A stretch of 64,000 nt of DNA from Clostridiales bacterium (lineage in GTDB: Bacteria > Bacillota > Clostridia > Oscillospirales > Acutalibacteraceae), in contig JAAWSO010000002.1 of NCBI GenBank assembly GCA_022801595.1, forward strand, positions 143,663 to 207,662, given 5' to 3'. The first letter of the stretch is position 1. Each line of letters opens with the position of its first letter. Shown one piece after another: positions 52,714-60,416 of this stretch. The translations under genes were made by a program, and so were the position numbers. The notes beneath the pieces were generated by a model. That model saw nothing but the letters and a program-made list of their open reading frames with translations. It was not told where the DNA came from and did not search any database.

Positions 52714-53874
52714 TTAGATTACCCGAACGGAAATCACACTGTCCAGGGCCTTAATTGCGGAAACTGCGGCGTCGCTCACATTGCCGCTAACATCTAGAAG
52801 GGTGTAAGCGTAATCTTTCTTGGATTTGCTCTGCATATTCTCAATGTTTACCCCGACTTCAGCCAAAGCGCCAGTCAGTTGGCTTAAGGTGTTTGGAATA
52901 TTGCGGTGGAAGATGCAAACTCTCGGGCAACCGTCGCGAGCCATGGAAATATTGGGCAGGTTAACGGAATTCTTGATGTTGCCGTTCTCCAGGAAATCCA
53001 TTACTTGATCCACAGCCATACATGCGCAGTTGTCCTCGGACTCTGGGGTGGACGCGCCCAAGTGAGGAATGGGCAGAACGCCTTCCACATCCAGCAGATC
53101 GTCCGACGGGAAATCCGTGGCATAAGCGGCAACCTTGCCCTCGTCCAGCGCGGTGATCACATCGGCGGAAACCACCAGATCGCCTCGGGCAAAGTTGAGC
53201 AGGCGGACTTGGTCTTTCATCTTGGCAATGGCCTCTTTGTTGATCATTCCCTTGGTGTCTGGGGTTAAGGGAACGTGGATGGAAATATAATCGCAGTTAG
53301 CGTAGATTTCGTCCAGAGACAGCGCGTGTTTGATGGAACGGTCCAGGCTCCAGGCTGCTTCTACAGACAAATAAGGGTCATAGCCCAATACGTTCATGCC
53401 CAGCTCTTTCGCGGCGTTGGCAACAAGAATACCAATTGCGCCCAAGCCGATGACGCCGAGCGTTTTTCCAGCGATTTCTGGACCAACAAAGGAGGACTTT
53501 CCTTTTTCTACCAGTTTTCCGACCTCAGCGCCTTGGCCCTTTAAGGTTTTGGCCCACGCAATGCCGGCCGTGATTTTTCGCGATGTCATGAACAAAGAGG
53601 CGATGACCAGCTCTTTTACTGCATTAGCATTGGCGCCAGGGGTGTTGAATACCACGATGCCCTGCTCGCTGCATTTGTCGATCGGGATGTTGTTGGTGCC
53701 GGCGCCGGCTCTGGCAATCGCCAGAAGGCTTTCCGGCAATTCCATATCGTGCATGGCTGCGGAGCGGACCAAAATTGCGTTTGGATTTTCCACATTATCG
53801 CCACAGGTATATTGATCGGTCAGGCGGCTTGTGCCGACCGGGGAGATTTTATTCAGGCATTTTACTTGATACAT
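52714..53874 (-). CDS. serA: D-3-phosphoglycerate dehydrogenase
   Basis: SerA oxidises 3-phosphoglycerate, the first step to serine. The 386-residue protein has the NAD-binding LGVIGLGAIGILVANAAKEL, NFARGDLVVSAD and the catalytic-His region PHLGASTPESEDNCA. A C-terminal ACT-type domain of about 70 residues (VCIFHRNIPNTLSQLTGALA) probably binds serine. ATG 53874 is preferred to GTG 53883 because AGGTGATC precedes it. It lies 34 bases downstream of serC, as one unit. Confidence 0.95.
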   Translation of the reverse strand: MYQVKCLNKISPVGTSRLTDQYTCGDNVENPNAILVRSAAMHDMELPESLLAIARAGAGTNNIPIDKCSEQGIVVFNTPGANANAVKELVIASLFMTSRKITAGIAWAKTLKGQGAEVGKLVEKGKSSFVGPEIAGKTLGVIGLGAIGILVANAAKELGMNVLGYDPYLSVEAAWSLDRSIKHALSLDEIYANCDYISIHVPLTPDTKGMINKEAIAKMKDQVRLLNFARGDLVVSADVITALDEGKVAAYATDFPSDDLLDVEGVLPIPHLGASTPESEDNCACMAVDQVMDFLENGNIKNSVNLPNISMARDGCPRVCIFHRNIPNTLSQLTGALAEVGVNIENMQSKSKKDYAYTLLDVSGNVSDAAVSAIKALDSVISVRVI

Positions 53875-53908
53875 GTTGATCACCTATCTCAAATTGTTAT
53901 ATTGGGGA

Positions 53909-54994
53909 TTATTGATTGTTTTTTTCAAACTCAGCCATGAAAGCAACCAGCTTTTCTACGCCTTCGATTGGCATTGCGTTGTAAATGGAAGCGCGCATAC
54001 CGCCAACGGAACGGTGGCCTTTCAGGTTTACCAAGTCACGAGCTGTTGCTTCTTTGACAAACTTGGCGTCCAGCTCCTCGTTACCAGTTACAAATGGTAC
54101 GTTCATCAGGGAGCGATCCTTGGCCACAACAGTGCCCTGAAACAGCTTGGAATTATCCAAGAAGTCATAGAGGATGCCAGCTTTCTTCTCGTTGAGTTCT
54201 TTCATCTTCTCCAGGCCGCCGATGTCATTTTTGATCCACTCCAGCACTAGTTTGCAGATGTAGATGGCATAGCAGGGAGGCGTGTTGTAGAGGGAAGCGT
54301 TTTCCGCGTGAATCCGGTAGTCGAACATGGTTGGGGTTTTCTCCATTGGCTCACCCAGCAAATCTTCGCGGACGATGACGACGGTCAAGCCGGCAGGCCC
54401 TATGTTCTTTTGCGCGCCGGCATACAGTAGGCCGAATTTACTGACGTCGATGGGTTCACTGAGGATGCAGGAGGAAATATCCGCTACCAATGGAACACTA
54501 CCAGTTTCCGGCAGGGTATGGTACTTGGTGCCATAGATGGTATTGTTCATGCAGATATGGAAGTAATCAGCGTCCTTGCTGAAGGTAGCCGGATCCAGCT
54601 CTGGAATGTAAGAAAATGTTTTATCCTTGGAGGAAGCTACCACATTGGCTTCCCCGTAGCGAGCAGCCTCTTTGTGCGCTTTGGTAGCCCATTGGCCAGT
54701 GATGACAAAATCAGCCTTGCCATTTTTGGTCATCAGGTTCATAGGGATCATGGAGAATTGGGAGGATGCGCCGCCTTGCAGGAATAGAACCTTGTAATTG
54801 TCCGGGATATTCATGACTTCACGGAGTAAGCTTTCGGCAGATTTGATAATGGCGTCAAACTCCTTGGAACGGTGGGACATCTCCATTACAGATTGGCCGC
54901 TGCCTTGATAGTCCAGCATTTCAGCAGCAGCTTTTTCCAGAACTGCCTGAGGCAGGATAGATGGACCTGCAGAAAAGTTATACACGCGTTTCAT
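53909..54994 (-). CDS. serC: Phosphoserine aminotransferase
   Basis: SerC transaminates 3-phosphohydroxypyruvate with glutamate. The 361-residue PLP protein begins VYNFSAGPSILPQAVLEKAA, carries the cofactor lysine in YAGAQKNIGPAGLTVV and ends with GMRASIYNAMPIEGVEKL. ATG 54994 has GGAGG nine bases upstream; the ORF track uses a TTG three codons earlier. It is the first gene of the serC-serA unit. A phosphoserine phosphatase gene is not seen nearby. Confidence 0.97.
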   Translation of the reverse strand: MKRVYNFSAGPSILPQAVLEKAAAEMLDYQGSGQSVMEMSHRSKEFDAIIKSAESLLREVMNIPDNYKVLFLQGGASSQFSMIPMNLMTKNGKADFVITGQWATKAHKEAARYGEANVVASSKDKTFSYIPELDPATFSKDADYFHICMNNTIYGTKYHTLPETGSVPLVADISSCILSEPIDVSKFGLLYAGAQKNIGPAGLTVVIVREDLLGEPMEKTPTMFDYRIHAENASLYNTPPCYAIYICKLVLEWIKNDIGGLEKMKELNEKKAGILYDFLDNSKLFQGTVVAKDRSLMNVPFVTGNEELDAKFVKEATARDLVNLKGHRSVGGMRASIYNAMPIEGVEKLVAFMAEFEKNNQ

Positions 54995-55092
54995 TGATAA
55001 CAACCTCCAAAATGATAATTATGTTTGTTCGTACACCAGCCCGCAGGGGATTTTGATGGATGTTAGCAACTCCCCCACAGAGATACAATTAC

Positions 55093-55121
55093 ATTATATT
55101 ACGTTGTGAAAATGAAGTCAA
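55093..55121 (-). promoter_or_regulatory. Promoter of serC-serA
   Basis: On the minus strand TTGACT and TATAAT are separated by 17 bases, about 98 bases before serC. Confidence 0.85.
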
Positions 55122-55278
55122 TCATTTTTCCCTTCCCTAACATTCCCTAGATCCTGCGCTGGTTTGACAGAATTCCTACTTCGTTGCAGGAAATGAAAAA
55201 TAACCGGGTGTTTGTATAAATTTTTTGAAATTTCTGCGGAAAAATTTGTTGAAAATTCTAGGAATTTGAAAAGAGTTG

Positions 55279-55287
55279 TGCTATAAT
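55279..55287 (+). promoter_or_regulatory. Extended -10 promoter of the hydrogenase signalling unit
   Basis: TGCTATAAT lies 214 bases before the first DRTGG gene, with no good -35. A very similar GTGCTATAAT stands before hndA. The leader carries TGGAACA...TGTTCCA (55331-55358) and CCGCTTT/AAAGCGG (55370, 55425) as possible helices. Confidence 0.55.
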
Positions 55288-55501
55288 AAAAATGAAATTG
55301 AGTCGATTTTTGCGTTTCCTGTTTTTTCACTGGAACACAGAAGCGATCTCATGTTCCAATCAAAAGAAACCGCTTTGCTTTAACAAGAGTTTTCTTTCTA
55401 TGCAGGGAGCTGTTTTTTTCATGGAAAGCGGCTTTGGGGACTATAAATAGGACAAAGGAAAAATCCAATCAAACAGGGAGTTTTGAGAAGGGGGATCTGA
55501 T

Positions 55502-55855
55502 ATGAAATTACAGGAAATTGTAGACGTTTTAAAGGCGGAGGTGGTTAGTTCAGCCGATAACATGGATGCGGAGATTCAGACTGCCTGCGGCAGCGATATG
55601 ATGAGCGATGTGTTAGCGTTCGCCAAGACTCAATCGGTATTTCTCACCGGACTGATGAATCCCCAAGTGGTGCGCACTGCGGAGATGATGGACATGTGCG
55701 CCATTATTTTTGTGCGGGGAAAACCAGTGGATGACATGGTAGTCGCCCTGGCAGAGCAAAAAGGGATTAGCATCCTCAAGACGGGTTTTACCATGTTTAC
55801 CGCCTGTGGCATGCTGTACGAGCGGGGAATCAGAGGAGCGTGTGAACGGAAATGA
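55502..55855 (+). CDS. DRTGG-domain protein
   Basis: The 117-residue protein fits the DRTGG domain: LQEIVDVLKAEVVSSADNMD, DMMSDVLAFAKTQSVFLTGL, NPQVVRTAEMMDMCAIIFV and GISILKTGFTMFTACGML. DRTGG domains occur in phosphotransacetylase-like and CBS-linked proteins and probably bind a small ligand; the function here is unknown. It is the first gene of a unit with a GHKL ATPase, a hydrogenase-like protein, a second DRTGG protein and a PHP protein. Its stop overlaps the next ATG (ATGA). Confidence 0.82.
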   Translation: MKLQEIVDVLKAEVVSSADNMDAEIQTACGSDMMSDVLAFAKTQSVFLTGLMNPQVVRTAEMMDMCAIIFVRGKPVDDMVVALAEQKGISILKTGFTMFTACGMLYERGIRGACERK

Positions 55856-56280
55856 AGGCTTTAACACTAGAATATCATGTGCCGGGCGATGATTTTACCC
55901 GGGCGGGAGAAGCGTCCAGCAAAGTGAAAAATATGCTCAAACGGATGGGCTTCGATTCCGATACCATCCGCCGTGTGGCAATTGCTATGTATGAAGGAGA
56001 AATCAACATGGTGATTCATGGCGGTGGAGGCAACGCGTTTGTCAACATCTACGCCGACCGAGTAGAAATCTCCTTGGTGGACCATGGGCCCGGCATTGCT
56101 GACGTGGACAAAGCCATGCAGGAAGGCTACTCCACCGCGCCGGATAACGTCCGTGCTTTGGGCTTCGGCGCGGGTATGGGCCTGCCAAACATGAAAAAGT
56201 ATACCGATGCGCTTCAGGTGGAATCGGTGGTCGGAGAGGGGACGACCTTAAAAATGACCATTTTTGCCGGTGGCAAATAA
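55852..56280 (+). CDS. RsbT/SpoIIAB-like GHKL ATPase or kinase
   Basis: The 142-residue protein is a stand-alone GHKL ATPase of the anti-sigma factor kinase type. The N box is AMYEGEINMVIHGGGG, the G1 box VDHGPGIAD, followed by EGYST and the G2 box GFGAGMGLPNMKKYTD, very like RsbT. Such proteins phosphorylate a serine on a partner or bind a sigma factor. No STAS-domain partner or sigma factor is adjacent, so the target is open; the coupled DRTGG protein and the hydrogenase-like protein are candidates. Confidence 0.88.
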   Translation: MKALTLEYHVPGDDFTRAGEASSKVKNMLKRMGFDSDTIRRVAIAMYEGEINMVIHGGGGNAFVNIYADRVEISLVDHGPGIADVDKAMQEGYSTAPDNVRALGFGAGMGLPNMKKYTDALQVESVVGEGTTLKMTIFAGGK

Positions 56281-56313
56281 ATTTTGTATTTTAGAGAAAA
56301 AGAGGGGGTTTGT

Positions 56314-57654
56314 ATGGATCGTTTTTTTCATTCCGTAACCTTAGACGTGGAGAAATGCGTCGGCTGTACAAACTGTATCAAGCGGTGCCCCACCGAGGCG
56401 ATTCGAGTGCGCGATGGCAAGGCGATTATCACTCCCGAACGCTGCATTGACTGCGGCGAATGTATCCGGGTTTGTCCACACCACGCAAAAAAAGCCAACT
56501 ACGACAGCATCAGCATGATCCAGAATTTTACCTATAAAATTGCATTGCCTGCGCCGTCTCTCTACGGCCAGTTTCAGCATTTAGATGATATTGATATTGT
56601 TCTCACCGGCTTAAAGGCTTTGGGGTTTGATGAGGTATATGAGGTATCCCGGGCGGCGGAGCTGGTCTCCGAGGCGACCCGGAAGATCATCCAGAAGGGA
56701 CATTTGTCCAAACCTCTGATCAGTTCTGCCTGCCCGGTGGTGGTACGTCTGATACGGGTTCGTTTCCCGGATCTGTGTTCCCATGTGTTGTCCCTCAACG
56801 CTCCCATGGAAACTGCCGCCTGCTTGGCAAAAGAAGAAGCTTCCCAGCGTCTGGGAATTCCGGTGGAAGAGATTGGCGCCTTTTTTATCACCCCATGCCC
56901 GGCTAAAGTCACCGATATTAAAGTCCCGATTGGGATTCCCAAATCCCAGGTGGACGGCGCCATTGCGGTCAGTGAGATTTTTGCAAAATTGAGCTATGCG
57001 ATGGATCATTTGGAAAAAATTGAGCCGATTTCCAAATCCGGCGTGATTGGGGTAGGCTGGGCGTCTAGCGGCGGAGAGGCCGCCGGTTTGCTCAACGATA
57101 AATACTTAGCCGCTGACGGCATTGAAAACGTAATCCGGGTGCTGGAAGAGTTGGAGGACGAGCGGATTCGCGGGCTGGATTTCATCGAACTGAACGCCTG
57201 CTCCGGCGGGTGTGTGGGCGGTGTATTCTGTGTGGAAAATGCTTATGTGGCGAAAGCCCGTCTCCAAGGATTGCGCCGTTACTTACCGGTTTCCCAAAAC
57301 CATTTGAAAGAGAATATTCCGGCTTGCATGGAATGGCAGGAGGACTTGGAATTTGCGCCGGTACTCAAGCTATCTGACGATGTGGGCGAGGCGGTACGGA
57401 TGATGATGGAAATCGACGAGATGTGCCGTCAATTCCCTGGGATGGACTGCGGCTCCTGTGGAGCGCCTTCTTGCCATGCTTTTGCGGAGGATGTAATCCG
57501 TGGGCTTGCCAAAAAAAGCGATTGTATTTTTATTCTGCGGGATGAAATTAAACAAGTGGCCAGCACGTTGTCGTCGATGGGAAACATGACCGCCATGGGA
57601 CAGGTTACGCCAAAACACCACGAGGAAAAGGAGGGAGAACATGACGGTTCATGA
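56314..57654 (+). CDS. Sensory-type [FeFe]-hydrogenase-like iron-sulfur protein
   Basis: The 446-residue protein begins with two [4Fe-4S] ferredoxin motifs (CVGCTNCIKRCP and CIDCGECIRVCP, residues 10-55). The hydrogenase large-subunit-like domain follows, with H-cluster motif counterparts SACPVVV, TPCPAKVTDIK and ELNACSGGCVGGVFC. A C-terminal cluster motif, GMDCGSCGAPSCHAFAEDV, ends it. In catalytic enzymes the first motif is TSCCP; the Ala here replaces the proton-shuttle Cys, as I recall for HydS-type sensory hydrogenases (groups C/D). No PAS domain is present. A role as hydrogen or redox sensor is inferred. Confidence 0.82.
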   Translation: MDRFFHSVTLDVEKCVGCTNCIKRCPTEAIRVRDGKAIITPERCIDCGECIRVCPHHAKKANYDSISMIQNFTYKIALPAPSLYGQFQHLDDIDIVLTGLKALGFDEVYEVSRAAELVSEATRKIIQKGHLSKPLISSACPVVVRLIRVRFPDLCSHVLSLNAPMETAACLAKEEASQRLGIPVEEIGAFFITPCPAKVTDIKVPIGIPKSQVDGAIAVSEIFAKLSYAMDHLEKIEPISKSGVIGVGWASSGGEAAGLLNDKYLAADGIENVIRVLEELEDERIRGLDFIELNACSGGCVGGVFCVENAYVAKARLQGLRRYLPVSQNHLKENIPACMEWQEDLEFAPVLKLSDDVGEAVRMMMEIDEMCRQFPGMDCGSCGAPSCHAFAEDVIRGLAKKSDCIFILRDEIKQVASTLSSMGNMTAMGQVTPKHHEEKEGEHDGS

Positions 57655-57979
57655 GTTACAGGAAGCGTGCGGCCTTTCGATCCTGATTTGTGAGGAGCCA
57701 GAGAGGTTGCAGCAGGAAATTACGGGATGCTATATCGGGGACTTTTTAAGCTGGGCCATGGGCAAGATTGCCGCCGGGAATGTTTGGATCACGGTGATGG
57801 GAAACGTCAACGCCCTGGCTGTGGCAGCTTTGACCGATGCAGCCTGCATCATTTTGGCGGAAGGGGCCTCCTTGGATGAGGAAGCAGTGCAGAAGGCCAA
57901 ACAGCAGGGGATTCTTGTGCTTGCAGCGGAACAAAGCAGCTACCAATTGGCTGTGCGGATTGGGGAGCGGTTGAACTAG
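57641..57979 (+). CDS. Second DRTGG-type protein
   Basis: The 112-residue protein resembles the DRTGG domain of the first gene in the unit: LQEACGLSILICEEPERLQQ, GCYIGDFLSWAMGKIAAGNV, ITVMGNVNALAVAALTDAAC and GILVLAAEQSSYQLAVRI. It overlaps the end of the hydrogenase-like gene by 14 bases and is followed after two bases by the PHP gene. Two different DRTGG proteins in one unit could form a heteromer or bind two ligands; nothing in the sequence decides this. Confidence 0.8.
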   Translation: MTVHELQEACGLSILICEEPERLQQEITGCYIGDFLSWAMGKIAAGNVWITVMGNVNALAVAALTDAACIILAEGASLDEEAVQKAKQQGILVLAAEQSSYQLAVRIGERLN

Positions 57980-57981
57980 TT

Positions 57982-58716
57982 ATGCCAAGGGTTTATTATG
58001 ATTTTCACTTACATTCCTGTTTATCCCCCTGCGGAGACAGCGATATGACACCCTATAACCTGGTGAATATGGCCAAATTTCTGGGTTTTGATATGATTGC
58101 CCTCACCGACCACAATTCCTGCCTGAATTGCAAAGCGGCGGTGGAGGCGGGCGAGCAGGTTGGGCTGACAGTGGTGCCAGGGATGGAACTTTGTACGGTG
58201 GAGGAAGCTCATGTGGTGTGCCTGTTTCCCACCGTGGAGGACGCCATGGGCTTTCATCATTATGTACAGGAAAATACGGTATCCATTCCCAATGATCCAG
58301 AAATTTTCGGGAAACAGGTGATAATGGACGCCATCGATCAGATGCTGGGGGAGGAACCTTGTTTGCTGATCAATGCCAGCAATATCAGCGTCAGCCATGT
58401 GGCAGAACTAGTGAGGCAATTTCATGGAGCGGCTTTTCCCGCTCATATCGACAAATCTGCGTACAGCGTCATTGCCAGTTTGGGCGTGGTGCCGGAGGAC
58501 GCTGGGTTTTCCGCGGTAGAAATCAGCCATAGCGGCGATATATCCCTGTTGAAAAAGACTAACCCGGAAATTAACGATAAAATTTTACTGCGCAATTCCG
58601 ATGCTCATTATCTGGAGCACATGGAAGATCCACTGGCATGGCTGGAGTTGCCGGAGGCGACGGCGGAGGCTTTGATTGAGGCTTTGAACGGCGAGGTTTT
58701 TGTCGAGTGGGGATGA
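57982..58716 (+). CDS. PHP-domain phosphoesterase
   Basis: The 244-residue protein is of the PHP (polymerase and histidinol phosphatase) family. Metal-binding signatures are YDFHLHSCLSPCGD at the N-terminus, IALTDHNSC, VVPGMELCTVEEAHVVCLF, FPAHIDKSAYS and RNSDAHYLEHM. PHP proteins hydrolyse phosphate esters or diesters. Placed after an RsbT-like ATPase and a hydrogenase-like sensor, it may reverse a phosphorylation or degrade a signal nucleotide; this is inference. It ends the unit; the next gene is 263 bases away. Confidence 0.88.
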   Translation: MPRVYYDFHLHSCLSPCGDSDMTPYNLVNMAKFLGFDMIALTDHNSCLNCKAAVEAGEQVGLTVVPGMELCTVEEAHVVCLFPTVEDAMGFHHYVQENTVSIPNDPEIFGKQVIMDAIDQMLGEEPCLLINASNISVSHVAELVRQFHGAAFPAHIDKSAYSVIASLGVVPEDAGFSAVEISHSGDISLLKKTNPEINDKILLRNSDAHYLEHMEDPLAWLELPEATAEALIEALNGEVFVEWG

Positions 58717-58844
58717 AAGTAACAGTAGAATGTTTAGGATTTTCTACAGAGAAATGCGACATTTTTGAGGAAGTGTAGCCGGTTGTTTGTGGAATTCGGA
58801 TAGAAAAAGGAAACATGAATTAGCGTGATTCACCAAATCATAGT

Positions 58845-58890
58845 TTGTTAAGAAAATATCATAGCTTTTAGGAAGCAATAGTGCTATAAT
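58845..58890 (+). promoter_or_regulatory. Promoter of the hnd operon with a possible Rex half-site
   Basis: TGCTATAAT (58882-58890) is an extended -10. Just upstream TTGTTAA-GAAA-ATATCAT matches the clostridial Rex box TTGTTAANNNNTTAACAA at 11 of 14 positions, with a perfect left half. Rex responds to NADH/NAD+, a sensible signal for this operon. A small GAACC-AAAAT-GGTTC hairpin with TTTTT follows at 58907-58925. Confidence 0.45.
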
Positions 58891-58979
58891 TGTCTGTGGC
58901 TAAATGAACCAAAATGGTTCTTTTTAGGATTGATTATTGTGTAATTTTTTGTGTCATTTACACAAGGGAGGAAATTTAC

Positions 58980-59474
58980 ATGCAAAAGCGGATTAGTAAT
59001 CTGGCCTTTCAAGGGACAGAAGAACAGCAAAAAAAATTATTTGAAGTAATCGACCGGCGTAAAAATGAGCAGGGCGCAGTGATGCCGATTCTGCAGGAGG
59101 CGCAGGAGATCTACGGCTATTTGCCCATTGAGGTTCAGATGATGGTGGCAGAACGCCTGGGCGTTTCCCTGGAGGAAGTGTTTGGCGTTTCCACCTTCTA
59201 TTCCCAATTCTCCCTGACCCCAAAGGGGAAATATGACATTTCCGTCTGTTTGGGAACCGCTTGTTACGTCAAAGGAGCCGCCGAGATCCTGGACAAAATT
59301 TCGGAAATCGTCGGGATCCAGCCAGAGGAGTGTTCCGAGGATGGAAAGTTCTCCCTGACCGCTTGCCGCTGCATCGGCGCTTGCGGATTGGCTCCGGTTT
59401 TGACCATTAACGAAGAAGTATACGGCCGGGTGACAGTGGATGATGTGCCTGGCATTTTAGAAAAATATCATTAA
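58980..59474 (+). CDS. hndA: NuoE-like [2Fe-2S] subunit of the bifurcating hydrogenase
   Basis: The 164-residue protein is a thioredoxin-fold [2Fe-2S] ferredoxin of the NuoE/HndA/HydC group. Residues 30-80 form the helical part (LQEAQEIYGYLPIEVQMMVA), and the cluster cysteines are in CLGTACYVKGA and CRCIGACGLAP. It passes electrons between the flavin subunit and the hydrogenase subunit. The ATG 58980 follows GGGAGGAAA; the ORF track begins 22 codons early. It starts the hnd operon. Confidence 0.93.
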   Translation: MQKRISNLAFQGTEEQQKKLFEVIDRRKNEQGAVMPILQEAQEIYGYLPIEVQMMVAERLGVSLEEVFGVSTFYSQFSLTPKGKYDISVCLGTACYVKGAAEILDKISEIVGIQPEECSEDGKFSLTACRCIGACGLAPVLTINEEVYGRVTVDDVPGILEKYH

Positions 59475-59479
59475 GGCCT

Positions 59480-60022
59480 ATGCGGGAATTATCGCTGAAT
59501 GTTATGGATGTGGCGCAGAATTCGGTGGCAGCCGACGCGTCCCTGATTACCGTCCGGGTGATGGAGCGGGGAAACCGTCTGACCATTGAGATTCAAGACA
59601 ATGGAAAGGGGATGACCGAGGATCAGGTGTCCCATGTCGCCGACCCGTTTTTTACCACCCGTACCACCCGAAAAGTGGGGCTGGGGGTGCCGCTATTTAA
59701 GATGCAGGCGGAAATGACCGGGGGAAGCTTTTCCATTGCTTCCCATCCTGGCGAGGGGACTGCTGTGAAAGCGGAGTTTGTGACCTCCCATGTGGATATG
59801 ATCCCCTTGGGAGATATGGATGCCACCATGCTGTTGCTGATTACCTGCAATCCCCAGCGGGATTTTATCTATATCCGGGGGAAGGATGGCCGTGAATTTA
59901 CCCTGGACACCCGGCAGCTTCGGGATGTGCTGGGGGAGGAAGTGCCCCTCAATACCCCGGATGTGGCCGCGTGGATCAAAGAGTTTTTACAGGAACAAAC
60001 CAGTTACATCGAGAAAGGATGA
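59480..60022 (+). CDS. GHKL ATPase inside the hnd operon
   Basis: The 180-residue protein has a histidine-kinase-type ATPase fold: ELSLNVMDVAQNSVAADASL (N box), IEIQDNGKGMTEDQ (G1), ADPFFTTRTTRKVGLGVPLF (G2/ATP lid) and GTAVKAEF. It lacks a phospho-accepting histidine domain. The C-terminal 70 residues (about 110-180) are an extension with no motif I know. The gene lies between hndA and hndB with gaps of 5 and 7 bases, so it is made with the hydrogenase. It may regulate the enzyme by phosphorylation or binding; this is inference. Confidence 0.87.
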   Translation: MRELSLNVMDVAQNSVAADASLITVRVMERGNRLTIEIQDNGKGMTEDQVSHVADPFFTTRTTRKVGLGVPLFKMQAEMTGGSFSIASHPGEGTAVKAEFVTSHVDMIPLGDMDATMLLLITCNPQRDFIYIRGKDGREFTLDTRQLRDVLGEEVPLNTPDVAAWIKEFLQEQTSYIEKG

Positions 60023-60029
60023 TGCTTTT

Positions 60030-60401
60030 ATGAAGTCATTAGCAGAGCTTCAGGCGATCCGAGAGAAAGCTCGGAGTCAGATCAGTGTGCGGGAAGGCAG
60101 CAACGATGCTGTCCGCGTGTTGGTGGGAATGGCCACCTGCGGGATTGCGGCTGGCGCTCGCCCGGTTTTGACCGCCATCTTGGATGAAATTTCTAAGCGG
60201 GGTCTCAACAAAATTACGGTGACCCAAACCGGCTGTATCGGGATTTGCCAATTTGAGCCAGTGGTGGAAGTCATTGCTCCTGGACAGGAAAAAGTAACTT
60301 ATGTTAAAATGACTCCAGAAAAAGCTGTGCGTATGGTCAACGATCATTTGGTAAACGGCAATGTGGTGACCGAATTTACCATTGGCTCAAATACGAAATA
60401 A
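60030..60401 (+). CDS. hndB: HndB-like [2Fe-2S] ferredoxin
   Basis: The 123-residue protein resembles HndB of NADP-reducing hydrogenases: MKSLAELQAIREKARSQISV, then the thioredoxin-like cluster region VLVGMATCGIAAGARPV and TQTGCIGICQFEPVVEVI, and the final HLVNGNVVTEF. It probably carries a [2Fe-2S] cluster. ATG 60030 is chosen with AAAGGATG upstream; the ORF track starts 48 codons early in another gene. It lies between the GHKL ATPase and hndC. Confidence 0.9.
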   Translation: MKSLAELQAIREKARSQISVREGSNDAVRVLVGMATCGIAAGARPVLTAILDEISKRGLNKITVTQTGCIGICQFEPVVEVIAPGQEKVTYVKMTPEKAVRMVNDHLVNGNVVTEFTIGSNTK

Positions 60402-60416
60402 AGAGGAGGAAATCAA

